Positions 18,101-26,555 are shown, numbered from the stretch's first letter. The stretch: 64,000 bases of DNA from Arthrobacter sp. U41 (GCF_007679325.1 NZ_VEGI01000005.1:102920-166919), one strand, 5' to 3'. The notes: generated by a model not told the origin, from the letters alone. Made by a program: numbers and translations.

Positions 18101-18805
18101 GTCCTCGTGGTCCGTGTGGCGGCGCAGGTCGGAGCCGTTGGGCAACACGGAATAAAGGTTCCCGTAGCCCTCATGGTCGGAGAGGAAAGCGATCCGTCCG
18201 TTAACCCACATTGGGTCGGTCAGGTTTCCGTCCAGCCCGGCGGCGAGGCGTTCGAACTCACCGTTTCCGTCGCCATCGATCCAGAGCTTGCCGGCGGCGC
18301 CGCCCCGGTAGCGCTTCCACCAGGCGGGCTCGCGGGAGAGCACGCTGGCCAGGACAACAGGCCGTTCGTCACCGATGACGGGTCCGAACGCGACGGATTC
18401 CACCGGGCCCAGCGGAAGCTCGGTGGCCCAGCCGCCCGCGAGGGGCAGGCTGTAGGCGTGGGTGAGGCGGCTGTCAGCCTGGCGGAAGGCGCTCGTGACC
18501 AGGACGTCGCCGTCGGGGGTGAAACCCTTGACCCTGGTGGTGGCGTGGCCGAAGTAGCTCAGCTGGCGGTAGCCGCCGCCGTCCACGTCCGCGGTGACAA
18601 CCTCCGGTGCCGTGCCTTGAACCACCGTCCACACCAGCTGTTTGCCGTCCGGGGTGAAGCGGGGGTTGCGGGCGGGCAGCTGCAGCGCGGACACGCGCCA
18701 GGCGCGGCCCCCGCCGAGGGGCGCGATCCAGACGTCGTCCTCGGCCACGAAAGTGACCAGATCGCCGTGCAGATGCGGGAAACGGAGGTAACTCGAAGAA
18801 GTCAT
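15182..18805 (-). CDS. tri: Tricorn protease homologue (S41 family)
   Basis: 1207 residues. The first ~660 residues are TolB/WD-like beta-propeller repeats (for example FTPDGKQLVWT, FTPDGDVLVTS, ASPDGHWLAVG, FTPDGKFLAFLS). A helical bundle follows, then a PDZ domain (about 877-950) and the S41 core. By homology to archaeal tricorn the catalytic pair is H857 (GTSHAYV) and S1083 (EFAGSDGD). Tricorn proteins degrade oligopeptides, in archaea those released by the proteasome, to short peptides for aminopeptidases. pepA and the M20 dipeptidase nearby could act downstream (inference). A 112-residue Gln/Ala/Pro-rich insert (about 365-477) interrupts the propellers. No signal peptide is seen. TATGAT lies 6 nt before the ATG (leaderless). 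Confidence 0.92.
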   Translation of the reverse strand: MTSSSYLRFPHLHGDLVTFVAEDDVWIAPLGGGRAWRVSALQLPARNPRFTPDGKQLVWTVVQGTAPEVVTADVDGGGYRQLSYFGHATTRVKGFTPDGDVLVTSAFRQADSRLTHAYSLPLAGGWATELPLGPVESVAFGPVIGDERPVVLASVLSREPAWWKRYRGGAAGKLWIDGDGNGEFERLAAGLDGNLTDPMWVNGRIAFLSDHEGYGNLYSVLPNGSDLRRHTDHEDFYVRHAATDGQRVVFESAGELWMLPDLGSDAVKLEISLGSASQARRGVPLKPARHLGDVVPDRTGGSSAVEAHGTLHWLRHKDGPSRILEATPGVRARLPRPFGEGRIAYVADHDGVEALYLKEIAGTPNFGNEGSGRKSADQSGHQSAAQSGGQQTAPAQQQASRPQKDSDAGAPLPRPVSAAALTRPDAVAAVPAASAAGPDHHPADAVAGVTADTAVMAGPAEGTAGARQAQSGQPTRIEFPKPTRASAMEASPDGHWLAVGTAFGEIYLADTRTGTMSLVSSIGEGSIEGFSWSPDSAWLGWSEPVTSFGSRSRLRMTRADDAGTAADGKRTIVEVTDGRFRDEAPSFTPDGKFLAFLSNRSFDPVYDGHSFDLSFPSPIKPYLVALAADTPSPFGPSIDLPAAPQEDPQVETDDAPAGTSGPDHVPAIRVDADGLAHRVISVPVPQGNYSALTATAGALLWVDSELSGVTGEGRASLEDKNAAPCLVRFDLAKRKTSTIVDALDSYRLSGDGEKVVVLQDKQIRVSPANAKADEESGQLVKVDLSRIRVQLDPLSVWGQAFDEAWRLQRDFFWTEDMAGQDWDSVHARYRPIVDRLGSHDDLVDLLWELHGELGTSHAYVRPAAVTENGSNGQGRLGADLVFTGEGWEITRILAGESSDPLATSPLTRPGADAKPGDVLLAIDGVELTEARTPAMQLVGAAGRAVELTLRNGAGHPGQAGKQRRIAVVPVKDEERLRYQEWVAANRRTVRQASQGTFGYLHIPDMMANGWAQLHRDLDTETALDGLIVDVRRNRGGHTSQLVAELIGRKVTGWSMPRGERPRTYPHHAPRGPVIILTDEFAGSDGDIITQVSKLRGIGPVIGTRTWGGVVGIDNRFALADGTGVTQPRYATWFSGGVGWGVENFGVAPDIEVTFPPHAYAAGMDPQLEYGIGALKEMIQELPTDRPPLREGYRLVRPAPLPARRPVN

Positions 18806-18817
18806 CGTACGATCATA
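18806..18817 (-). promoter_or_regulatory. -10 TATGAT 6 nt before the tricorn start
   Basis: TATGAT, six bases, ATG on the minus strand. There is no Shine-Dalgarno; probable leaderless promoter. Confidence 0.6.
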
Positions 18818-18879
18818 GTCAAGACCGGCCCTCCGGCCCGGGAGGTACCCCAGCCGTGCCGGGCATGGTGAGATGGAAC

Positions 18880-19782
18880 ATGCGAATCATCATTGCCGGA
18901 GCCTCAGGGCTGATCGGAACCGCCCTTAGCAGCAGCCTGCGCAGCGCCGGGCACGACGTCGGCACTCTGGTCAGGCGGCCGCCCGCCGCGCCGTCCGAGT
19001 TCCAATGGGACCCCGCGGAGGGCACCATCGATGAAACCGCACTGAAGGGGGCCGACGCCGTCATCAACCTCTCCGGTGCCGGCATCGGCGACCGGCCCTG
19101 GACCCGCTCCCGCATCAACGAACTCCGCAACTCGCGGCTCGGGCCGACGCGGACGCTGACCGCTGCCATGGGGCGTCTGGACACTCCACCGTCGGTCTTC
19201 CTGAGCCAGTCGGGCTCCAACTACTACGGCAACGCCGGACTGGCACTCCTTCGCGAGAACGCCCCCGCTGGCAGCGGCGTCCTCGCCCGGATCTGCGCCG
19301 ACTGGGAAGCGGCCGCCCACGAGGCCCCTCCCGGCGTCCGGGTGGTCACTCCGCGCACAGGCGTCGTGTTGAGCCGCTCCGGCGGTGCACTGGGACGGCT
19401 GCTGCCGCTGCTGCGCCTGGGCGTGGGCGGACCGCTGGGCAACGGCCGGCAGTACTGGCCGTGGATCACACTGCCCGACGTAGCCGGCGCCTTCGCGTTC
19501 CTGCTCGAGAGCCAGTTGTCCGGTCCCGTGAACCTCTGCGCCCCGGAGAGCGCGGACGTGAACTCCCTGATCGCGCATCTGGCCGGGGCCCTGCACCGCC
19601 CGGCGGTGCTCCGCGTTCCCGCGCCCGTGCTGCGCCTGGTGATGGGCCAGCTGGCCGACGAGCTGCTGCTCGCCAGCCAGCGGATGGAACCGGCAGTGCT
19701 GAGCGAGGCCGGCTTCGCATGGCAGCATCCGTCCCTCGCCCAGGCTGCAGCCTGGGTGGCTGAACGCGGTCCGAAAGCCTGA
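18880..19782 (+). CDS. TIGR01777 family NAD(P)-dependent epimerase/oxidoreductase (YfcH-like)
   Basis: 300 residues from ATG 18880. The N-terminal Rossmann motif GASGLIGTAL (residues 6-15) binds NAD(P). VINLSGAGI and FLSQSGSNYYG are typical of the extended short-chain dehydrogenase family TIGR01777. The last ~50 residues (RVPAPVLRLVMGQLADELLLASQRMEP...) form the DUF1731 tail. The substrate is unknown. In M. tuberculosis the orthologue (Rv2216) sits directly between the sucB and lipB orthologues. Here tricorn lies before it, and the kinase and permease genes separate it from lipB. A longer frame begins at GTG 18856, but the Rossmann strand starts immediately after 18880, so the shorter form is preferred. 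Confidence 0.85.
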   Translation: MRIIIAGASGLIGTALSSSLRSAGHDVGTLVRRPPAAPSEFQWDPAEGTIDETALKGADAVINLSGAGIGDRPWTRSRINELRNSRLGPTRTLTAAMGRLDTPPSVFLSQSGSNYYGNAGLALLRENAPAGSGVLARICADWEAAAHEAPPGVRVVTPRTGVVLSRSGGALGRLLPLLRLGVGGPLGNGRQYWPWITLPDVAGAFAFLLESQLSGPVNLCAPESADVNSLIAHLAGALHRPAVLRVPAPVLRLVMGQLADELLLASQRMEPAVLSEAGFAWQHPSLAQAAAWVAERGPKA

Positions 19783-19828
19783 GCAGCCTCCGTGCGCTAG
19801 TTGGAGGCATCGGCGTCGTTGGCGGGCA

Positions 19829-21562
19829 TTAGCCCGAGGCGGCGGGAAGGATGTCCTGGATCCGCCAGCGGCCCCCGACCGGAGCCAGGACCAGCCGCAG
19901 CCGCTGTTCCGGTGCCGCAACAGCCACGGCCACTACGGCCCCCGCGGCGTCGCGCTCCTGGTAAGCGGACGTGCTGACAGTCACGGCGACGACGGCCCGT
20001 GGCCGGTTGCTGCCATCCGTACGTGCCACGTGGGTCAGCCGAGTGGTGAATCCGGTCAGTACCCGCCCGGATTCCTCAAGGGTGGCGCTGATTTGTTCGT
20101 CCGCCCTGGCCGCCGACGACGCCGGGACGTTGACCTGGTCCAGCAGCTGGAAGTCTCCAGTGCTGAACGCGCGGGAGCGAAGCCAGGACAGTCCGCGGAC
20201 CGCTTCCTCGGGGTCCTGTGAGGCGAGCTGCGCTTGCACGCCCGGAGGAAGGACGGCAGCATCCAGGGCCGTCGGTCCCGGTTCCGCGGCGGTGGGCGCC
20301 AAGGTCCCCGCGGGTTCCTTCGCCGCATCGGCGCCTGTGGCCGCGAAGCCCGGGAAGGCCGGGGGCAGCGGCGCACCGGCGAAACCCCACGCCGCAGCGA
20401 GGGCCCCCAGCAGAGCAAGGCCCGCGGCCGCGACCCGAACTCCACGCCGGCCCGCGGATGTCCGGCGTGCGGCGTGGCGCGCGCTGTCACTCCGGGAGGG
20501 ACGCCCGGTTCCCCGCTGTCCTGCCAGTGGAAGCGGGGCCACCACGCGGCGCCTGCGGAAACGGAGCGGCACGGCCCGGAGCCGTTCGACCCGCCGCTCG
20601 CGGGCCGTGCGGGGCAGCGAGCGCCGGGTCAGCAGCTGCGGGATGACCGTCGGGTGGACCGAGACCGAAAGATCCACCGGTTCGGCCACAGCGCTGCGGC
20701 GGATGGCGGCCGCCAGCTCGGCGGCGGAGGGCCGCAGCCTGCGATCCTGCTGAAGTCCGGATTCCAGCGCTGCGGCGAGCGCAGCCGGGACGTCCGGCAC
20801 CAGCAGCGGAAGGGGCGGCCGCTGCGCGCCCGGTTCAGGGGCACGTCCGGTCAGGCAGTACCAGCCCAACGCCGCGAGGGAATACACGTCGCGCTCCGGC
20901 TGGAGTCCGGCCCGGACGGCGTCAACCGGCGCCGGGTCACGGAAGCCCTCGGTCCCGGCGTCGGCCGCTGCGGCGGCGTCGGCCACCATGCGGGCCACGC
21001 CCAGATCGGCCAGGAGTGGTTTGCCGTGGGCGGTGAACAGCACATTGCCGGGTGAGACGTCCCCGTGGGTGAAGCCATGACCGTGCAGATACGCGAGGGC
21101 CTGGGCGATCGGAGTCAGGACTGTTACCGTCTCCCCCGGTCCCAGCTTCCCCCTGCCCCCCAGGAGCTGCCCTAGCGAGCCGCCCGCTGCATAGTCCATG
21201 ATCAGGCCAAGGTCCGCGCCCCCGGGGTTGTCGGCCACGCCGTCGTCCCTGATGTCATCGCCACCGTCGTCCCCGCTGTTCAGACGCATCCGGCTCCCCC
21301 GGAGGCGCAGCACCGAGCGGGCACGCACCAGATGCTCATGGTCGAGGACGGACAGGATCCTCACCTCGCGCCGGATCGCTTCCTCCGTGTCCCCCTGGCC
21401 TGGGCCGTCCCCGGCGGCGAAACACTTCAGCGCGTACTCGGTCCCGCTCACGTGTTCGGTCACCAGCCAGACGGTGGCGCTGCCGCCGCGCCCCAGGCAG
21501 CGGCCGACGTCGAATCCGGGCACCTCGGGTGCCGCGCCGCTGTTCCACGCGTAATCCTCCAT
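19829..21562 (-). CDS. Membrane-anchored Ser/Thr protein kinase with unrecognised outer domain
   Basis: 577 residues. The kinase domain (about 15-290) has the glycine loop LGRGGSATV (23-31), the ATP lysine K46, the alpha-C glutamate E66, the catalytic loop HGDVSPGNV (166-174, Gly in place of the usual Arg of HRD), and DLG (186-188) for DFG. An Asp/Gly-rich insert is at 96-115. A strongly basic juxtamembrane stretch precedes one membrane helix (about 377-397). The last ~170 residues are presumably outside the cell and are not PASTA repeats; the end (about 490-577) reads like a small alpha/beta or NTF2-like fold. Key catalytic residues remain, so activity is likely. It is a non-RD-type kinase; ligand and targets are unknown. 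No clear ribosome binding site. Confidence 0.82.
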   Translation of the reverse strand: MEDYAWNSGAAPEVPGFDVGRCLGRGGSATVWLVTEHVSGTEYALKCFAAGDGPGQGDTEEAIRREVRILSVLDHEHLVRARSVLRLRGSRMRLNSGDDGGDDIRDDGVADNPGGADLGLIMDYAAGGSLGQLLGGRGKLGPGETVTVLTPIAQALAYLHGHGFTHGDVSPGNVLFTAHGKPLLADLGVARMVADAAAAADAGTEGFRDPAPVDAVRAGLQPERDVYSLAALGWYCLTGRAPEPGAQRPPLPLLVPDVPAALAAALESGLQQDRRLRPSAAELAAAIRRSAVAEPVDLSVSVHPTVIPQLLTRRSLPRTARERRVERLRAVPLRFRRRRVVAPLPLAGQRGTGRPSRSDSARHAARRTSAGRRGVRVAAAGLALLGALAAAWGFAGAPLPPAFPGFAATGADAAKEPAGTLAPTAAEPGPTALDAAVLPPGVQAQLASQDPEEAVRGLSWLRSRAFSTGDFQLLDQVNVPASSAARADEQISATLEESGRVLTGFTTRLTHVARTDGSNRPRAVVAVTVSTSAYQERDAAGAVVAVAVAAPEQRLRLVLAPVGGRWRIQDILPAASG

Positions 21563-21678
21563 AGCTAAGGAATAGCGGATCCAGCGGAATCCTGCAGAAG
21601 TTATCCACAGCCAACCGGCGCCGGGCCCGGCGCGCTCCGAACCACTCGGCTCCGGTCCGGAACCTGCAAAAGAGGAGG

Positions 21679-23019
21679 TCAGGCGGTCGCGTACCGCTGG
21701 AGGAACAGGGCCAGAGACAGGGCCATGGCCTGGATTTCGTTCGGATCAACGCTCTCATTCGGCGCGTGGATGAGTGCCAGCGGTTCCTCGACCCCCAAAA
21801 GGATGATCTCCGCGTCCGGATAGGTGTCGGCGAACACATTGCAGAGCGGGATCGAGCCTCCCTGGCCCAACGTGGTCATGGGCCTTCCGTAGGCCTCCAG
21901 CATCGCGGCGCTCATGGCTTCGAAAGCCGGCCCGCCGACGGCCGCCCGGAAGGGGGAGCCGATGGCTTCCAGGTCCACCGTCACGTGGACGCCCCAGGGT
22001 GCGGCGGCCTTGAGCTGTCCGGCCAACGCGGTGTGGGCGTCGGCGGCGGACATGCCGGGCGGGACCCGCAGATTGAGGCGCGCGGAGGTCCGCGGCACGA
22101 TGGACGCCGAGGAGCCCGTGACCGGCGGGCAGTCAATGCCGAGCACGGTGACGGCGGGGCGCGCCCAGAGCATGTCGGATACAGTGCCGTCCCCCAGCAG
22201 CGTGACACCTTCCAGGAGCCCGGCGTCGGTGCGGAACTGCTCGGGCGGGTAGGGCGCGCCGGTCCAGGTCTGGGTGTTGTCCAGGCCCGTGATCGTGGTG
22301 TTGCCTTGCGGGTCGCGCAGTGATGCCAGCATCGGGATGAGTGCGGCGAGCGCATCGGGGGCGGCGCCGCCGAACATGCCGGAGTGAAGTTCGGACGCCA
22401 TCGCTTCCACGGTCACCACCACGTTGACCATGCCGCGCAGGGTCACGGTCGCCGCGGGCTGTCCCACGGCGGCGTTACCGGTGTCGCACACCAGGATTGT
22501 GTCTGCCCGGAGCAAGTCCGGGTGGCCCGCCACATACGCCTCGAGTCCGCCGGTCCCCTGTTCCTCCGAGCCCTCGACTACCAGCTTCAGATTCACCGGC
22601 ACGTCGTCGCCCAGTGCCCGGAGTGCGAGCAGATGGGCGAGGATGTTGCCTTTGCAATCGGCAGCACCCCGTCCATACCACCGGCCGTCAACCTCGGTGA
22701 GTTCGAAGGCCGGGGTGCGCCACGCGGACTCATCGAGGGGTGGCTGAACGTCATAGTGCGCGTAAAGGAGCACTGTCGGCCCATCCGGATCGGGTCCCGG
22801 CCTCGAGCCGACCACCGCGTCGGAGCCGTCCGGTGTCCGTTCGAGGCGGACGTCCGAAAATCCGAGCCCGGCAAACTTGCCGAGTACCCACTGCGCCGCC
22901 TTGGCGCATTCCTCCGGGGGGAACTGCCGGGCGTCAGCCACGGACTGAATCGCCACGAACTCTGCCAGCTCCTTCCGCGACGGGCGCATCAAGTCGGTGA
23001 CGCGGGAGCGCAGGTCCAT
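21679..23019 (-). CDS. M20 family dipeptidase
   Basis: 446 residues. Zinc-dependent exopeptidase of the PepV/CPG2-like M20 group that cleaves dipeptides in the cytosol. It shows H88 and D90 in YAHYDVQPP, the bridging D121 in GRGAADCKGN, the catalytic pair E152/E153 in EGSEEQG, and the dimerisation-domain segment ELHSGMFGG. Length and layout match intact family members. It is the last gene of an apparent operon: the small membrane protein gene ends 3 bp before its ATG, and that gene overlaps the permease gene by 4 bp. Permease plus dipeptidase suggests uptake and hydrolysis of small peptides or amino-acid derivatives. Confidence 0.9.
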   Translation of the reverse strand: MDLRSRVTDLMRPSRKELAEFVAIQSVADARQFPPEECAKAAQWVLGKFAGLGFSDVRLERTPDGSDAVVGSRPGPDPDGPTVLLYAHYDVQPPLDESAWRTPAFELTEVDGRWYGRGAADCKGNILAHLLALRALGDDVPVNLKLVVEGSEEQGTGGLEAYVAGHPDLLRADTILVCDTGNAAVGQPAATVTLRGMVNVVVTVEAMASELHSGMFGGAAPDALAALIPMLASLRDPQGNTTITGLDNTQTWTGAPYPPEQFRTDAGLLEGVTLLGDGTVSDMLWARPAVTVLGIDCPPVTGSSASIVPRTSARLNLRVPPGMSAADAHTALAGQLKAAAPWGVHVTVDLEAIGSPFRAAVGGPAFEAMSAAMLEAYGRPMTTLGQGGSIPLCNVFADTYPDAEIILLGVEEPLALIHAPNESVDPNEIQAMALSLALFLQRYATA

Positions 23020-23022
23020 GGC

Positions 23023-23469
23023 TCACGCACCTCCCGAGCGGTACGTCTGGAGGTCGTCGACGAACTGCTGGAACTCTTCAAGCTCCTCCGGGCAATAGAT
23101 CTGGATGATACGGAGCTGGCCCTGGACGAACCGGGCGTCCGCGATCACCGGCCTGGTTCCTGGGCCGGCGGCGCCGTTCGCCAGCTGGCTGAGCAGGATG
23201 GCCCGGCTCAGCGCTTCGTTCGGGTTCGCGCAGACCGCACCGCCGTCGTCGCCGAGCACCCGGGCGATCTGCTCGCGCGAGGGCGCCTTCCCCCCGGCCT
23301 CGTTGATCGATGCGATCAGCTGGTCGGCTTTCTCCAGGGACTGCTGAGTCTCCCGCGCGGACCGGAATGTCAGCAGGGCGATCACGGCGAGTACCACCAG
23401 CAAGATGATGGACACGACGTACACCACCGAGCGTCCCTTTTTGGTGGAGGTCTCCAAATGCGTGCTCAT
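23023..23469 (-). CDS. Single-pass membrane protein of unknown function
   Basis: 148 residues. A short charged N-terminus is followed by one strong helix (VVYVVSIILLVVLAVIALL, about 15-33). The remaining ~110 residues are polar and probably outside the membrane. Two cysteines (in AVCANP and IYCPEE) could form a disulfide. I recognise no domain. Its ATG overlaps the stop of the upstream permease gene (ATGA), and its stop lies 3 bp before the dipeptidase start, so it is translated with them and is a plausible accessory subunit of the transporter or peptidase. Confidence 0.75.
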   Translation of the reverse strand: MSTHLETSTKKGRSVVYVVSIILLVVLAVIALLTFRSARETQQSLEKADQLIASINEAGGKAPSREQIARVLGDDGGAVCANPNEALSRAILLSQLANGAAGPGTRPVIADARFVQGQLRIIQIYCPEELEEFQQFVDDLQTYRSGGA

Positions 23470-24914
23470 GACCCTGCCACCTCCGTCTTTGCCTCCTGGT
23501 CAGGCAGCTTCCAGGACGGCTTGCGGAACTTGTAGAAGAGGAAGGGCACGAGGAGGCCGAGCCCCAGTGCGCCGCCGCCGACGATCAGGAAATAGACAAT
23601 CGGATCGCCGTCGCCGAACTGCGACGGCGGGACGAACCCGACCAGCAGGGCGGCCAGTGAGGCCGCAAATCCGACGCCGCACAACCCGATCAGCATCGGC
23701 GCGCGGTACCCACGCGGGTGGTCCGGATCGTTGCGGCGGAGCCGGACGGCTGCCACGAACATCAGCAGGTACATGATCAGGTAGACCTGCGTGGTGATGA
23801 CCGAGAAAATCCAGTACGCGCTGGAGACATCCGGGATCAGTGCGTAGCCGAGGGCGATCACGGTGGTGACGAGCCCTTGGATCACCAGGAGGTTCTGCTG
23901 GATGCCGTTCTTGTTCAGCTTTTGCAGGAACGGCGGGAGGTAGCCTTCCTCACGCGAAATCAGCAGCAGGCCCTTGGAAGGACCAGCGAGCCAGGTCAGC
24001 ATGCCGCCAAGGGAGGCAGCGACCAGCATAATGCCAAGGATCGGCGTGAGGGCTTGCAGGCTGAAGGACGCCAGCACAGCGTCGAAGGCCTGCATAACGC
24101 CCGCCGTGAGGGAGAGCTCCTCGGCCGGGACGATCCAGCTGATCGCCAGCGCCGGAAGGATGAAGATCAGGAGTACCAGTCCCATGGCCAGGAACATCGA
24201 CTTCGGGTACTCCTTGGCCGGGTTCTTCAGCGAGGACACGTGCACCGCGTTCATCTCCATGCCGCTATAGGACAGGAAATTGTTCACGATCAGCACCAGG
24301 CTGGCCAGCCCGGCCCACTCAGGGAGGAAGTTGGCCGCTGTCATCGGGGCGGCCGACTCGTTGCCTTGGCCGAGGAACATAACGCCCAGGAAAACGAGGA
24401 GCGCGCCCGGGATGAGGGTCCCGATGATCAAACCCCCGCTGGCCAGGCCGGCTACACCCTTCGTGCCCCGGGATGAGACATATACGCCGGACCAGTAGAA
24501 CACCACAATCACCAACGCGGTCCACACGCCGTTGCTGGCCAGCTCCGGGTTGAACACATAGGCGAGCGTGCTCGCGACGAACCCCAGCAGAGTCGGATAG
24601 TAGAAAATGGTCATCGCGAACTGGCACCAAACCGCCAGGAACCCCATGGGCTTGGAAATGCCCGTCGCGACCCACTTGTAGATACCGCCCTTCCATCCGG
24701 ACGCCAGCTCGGCGGACACGAGAGAGGTGGGCAGCAGGAAGACGATCGCGGGAACCACGTACAGGAAGACTGAAGCAAGGCCGTAGACGGCCATGGTCGG
24801 GGCGGCACGCAGGCTGGCCACCGAACTTGTAGTCATCAGCGCCAGGGCAACCCAGGAAATCCAAACGGCGGTGGGCACCTTCGGGCGGGCCATAGTCTGG
24901 TCAGCGCTGCTCAC
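23466..24914 (-). CDS. APC-superfamily amino acid permease (glutamate/GABA-antiporter-like)
   Basis: About 482 residues with twelve or more membrane helices. Segments such as SSVASLRAAPTMAVYG near helix 1 and VHVSSLKNPAKEYPKSMFLAM resemble the GadC-like glutamate:GABA antiporter group of the APC superfamily. The exact substrate is not deducible. GTG 24914 begins about 15 residues before the first helix. An in-frame ATG at 25004 has a better-looking AGAGGG 8 nt upstream but would add 30 residues with poor coding character, so the start is open. First gene of the permease - membrane protein - M20 dipeptidase operon. Confidence 0.85.
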   Translation of the reverse strand: MSSADQTMARPKVPTAVWISWVALALMTTSSVASLRAAPTMAVYGLASVFLYVVPAIVFLLPTSLVSAELASGWKGGIYKWVATGISKPMGFLAVWCQFAMTIFYYPTLLGFVASTLAYVFNPELASNGVWTALVIVVFYWSGVYVSSRGTKGVAGLASGGLIIGTLIPGALLVFLGVMFLGQGNESAAPMTAANFLPEWAGLASLVLIVNNFLSYSGMEMNAVHVSSLKNPAKEYPKSMFLAMGLVLLIFILPALAISWIVPAEELSLTAGVMQAFDAVLASFSLQALTPILGIMLVAASLGGMLTWLAGPSKGLLLISREEGYLPPFLQKLNKNGIQQNLLVIQGLVTTVIALGYALIPDVSSAYWIFSVITTQVYLIMYLLMFVAAVRLRRNDPDHPRGYRAPMLIGLCGVGFAASLAALLVGFVPPSQFGDGDPIVYFLIVGGGALGLGLLVPFLFYKFRKPSWKLPDQEAKTEVAGS

Positions 24915-25086
24915 AGCAGCCCCATCCCACCGGCAGGCCCTGCGCTGTGGGCCGGGCGGCGCGACACCGTCCGGGGCGAGGAGTTGAAAATTTGTACATT
25001 CCACTGCCCTCTATCACATAGTGTGCGGGATGAGTACAGCATGAACCTGGGAATTCGAGCCGAATAGTCCCAATTTCCTCTGTACT

Positions 25087-26388
25087 TCACGGTGCTGCGG
25101 TGCTACTCCCAGCCGTCCGCGAGCGCTTCCACAGCAGATCGACCAGCACCGCGAGCGCAAGGATGAGCAACAGTGCGACGGCGGTGGTGGGTTCGTTGAC
25201 GAGCGTGGTGGTGCAGAACACAACAAACGTTCCCAGCGTCGCGACCAGGGTTGCGACGAGCACAAGGAGCTTGGCGCCCGTCTGCTTGTACACCTTGAAG
25301 TGGGCCAGGGTGACCGCGGAGAAGATCAGCAGGGCTACCGCGCTTCCGAGCGATGCGATGCTGTTCAGGTTGAACGCCAACACCATCACCGCCGCCAGGC
25401 CGGCCATCACCAGCAGTCCGACGGGTACACGCCGGAGCCCCACGGACCTGCCGAAGACCGGCGGAAACTGCCCCACCGAGGCCAGGTGCTGGGTCATACC
25501 CACCGAAGGGTAGAGGCTGGCGTTCACGGCCCCGGAGGTGGAGAGCAAGGCGGTGATCACCATCAGGACATATCCGGCCTGGCCCAGGGTGGGCTTGGCG
25601 GCCTCGGCGAGCGCTGTGGCGCCGTATTCGACCACCTGGCCGGCAGTCAGGGTGCCGAACACGCCGAGGGATACCGCGACGTACACCGTGGTGGCGACGG
25701 CCAAGGCCAGATACATGGCGCGCGGCAGTTGCCGGGAAGGGTCCGGCAGGTCCTTCGCGGTGAACGTGATGACACCGAACCCGAGGAAGGCGAAGAAGGT
25801 CAGGGCCACACTCGCGATGATCTCCCGGACGCCGGGGTAACCGGACGGGTCGAGTAGCGTGGGGTCCCAGTTGGCGATTGTCACGATCGCGAACACCGAC
25901 AGGATGGCCAGCACGATCCTCACGATCAGGGACTGGACCCGTGCCACCGCCTTGGAGCCGACCGCGTTCAGGACGGTCATGACCAGGATGAGGGCGACCG
26001 CGAACACCTTGGCCCAGCCGGGATCACGGTTAGTCAGTACGGCGCTGGCATAACCGCCGAAGGACGACGCCACCATTGCACCGACGATCGCGCCGGTGAC
26101 GTAGAACAGCCAGGACACGATGCCGGTGACGTGCCCCTCACCGAATCCGCGGGCCAGGTACGCGAGCATGCCCCCGCCCGAGGGAAACGCGGCGCCCAGC
26201 TTCGCGAACGAGTAGCCCTGAAGCCCGGCGATGGCGCCGGCCACCAGGAAGGAGACCCACACCGCCGAGCCCGCGACGGCCCCTGCCGCTCCCAGCAGGG
26301 CGAAGATCCCTGCGCCCACCATCGACCCCACGCCGATGAACGCCGCTTGGACGACGGTCATCTGCTTCTTCGGAACGGTGCTCGACAT
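25087..26388 (-). CDS. APC family amino acid permease (second copy, distinct subfamily)
   Basis: 433 residues from ATG 26388, which has AGGGAGG 6 nt upstream. About twelve hydrophobic helices. The first, VVQAAFIGVGSMVGAGIFAL, carries the G-(S/A)-G-I-F backbone motif that binds substrate amino groups in APC transporters, and a basic amino acid/polyamine-antiporter-like profile follows. It is only distantly related to the permease encoded just downstream. It is divergent from lipB, with 180 bp between the starts. The open frame continuing to 27129 is antisense to lipB and not coding. Confidence 0.87.
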   Translation of the reverse strand: MSSTVPKKQMTVVQAAFIGVGSMVGAGIFALLGAAGAVAGSAVWVSFLVAGAIAGLQGYSFAKLGAAFPSGGGMLAYLARGFGEGHVTGIVSWLFYVTGAIVGAMVASSFGGYASAVLTNRDPGWAKVFAVALILVMTVLNAVGSKAVARVQSLIVRIVLAILSVFAIVTIANWDPTLLDPSGYPGVREIIASVALTFFAFLGFGVITFTAKDLPDPSRQLPRAMYLALAVATTVYVAVSLGVFGTLTAGQVVEYGATALAEAAKPTLGQAGYVLMVITALLSTSGAVNASLYPSVGMTQHLASVGQFPPVFGRSVGLRRVPVGLLVMAGLAAVMVLAFNLNSIASLGSAVALLIFSAVTLAHFKVYKQTGAKLLVLVATLVATLGTFVVFCTTTLVNEPTTAVALLLILALAVLVDLLWKRSRTAGSSTAAP

Positions 26389-26555
26389 GTCGTCCCTCCC
26401 TGTGGCCAGGCACCGGCAGGCTGTGGCCTCGCAGGGACAGTACCACCCCGTCCAGGACCGCAAAAGCCCCCTCGCGAAGTCTTGGGGAGGAGAGCATTGG
26501 AGAGGGGCCGGGTGAGAGCTTGACCACACAAACGGGAGGGATGCGGGACGGGGTC

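Noticed and set aside
19829..21562. Kinase considered as a pseudokinase because HRD is HGD
   Set aside because: The catalytic Asp, Lys, alpha-C Glu and metal-binding Asn are all present; non-RD kinases are active.
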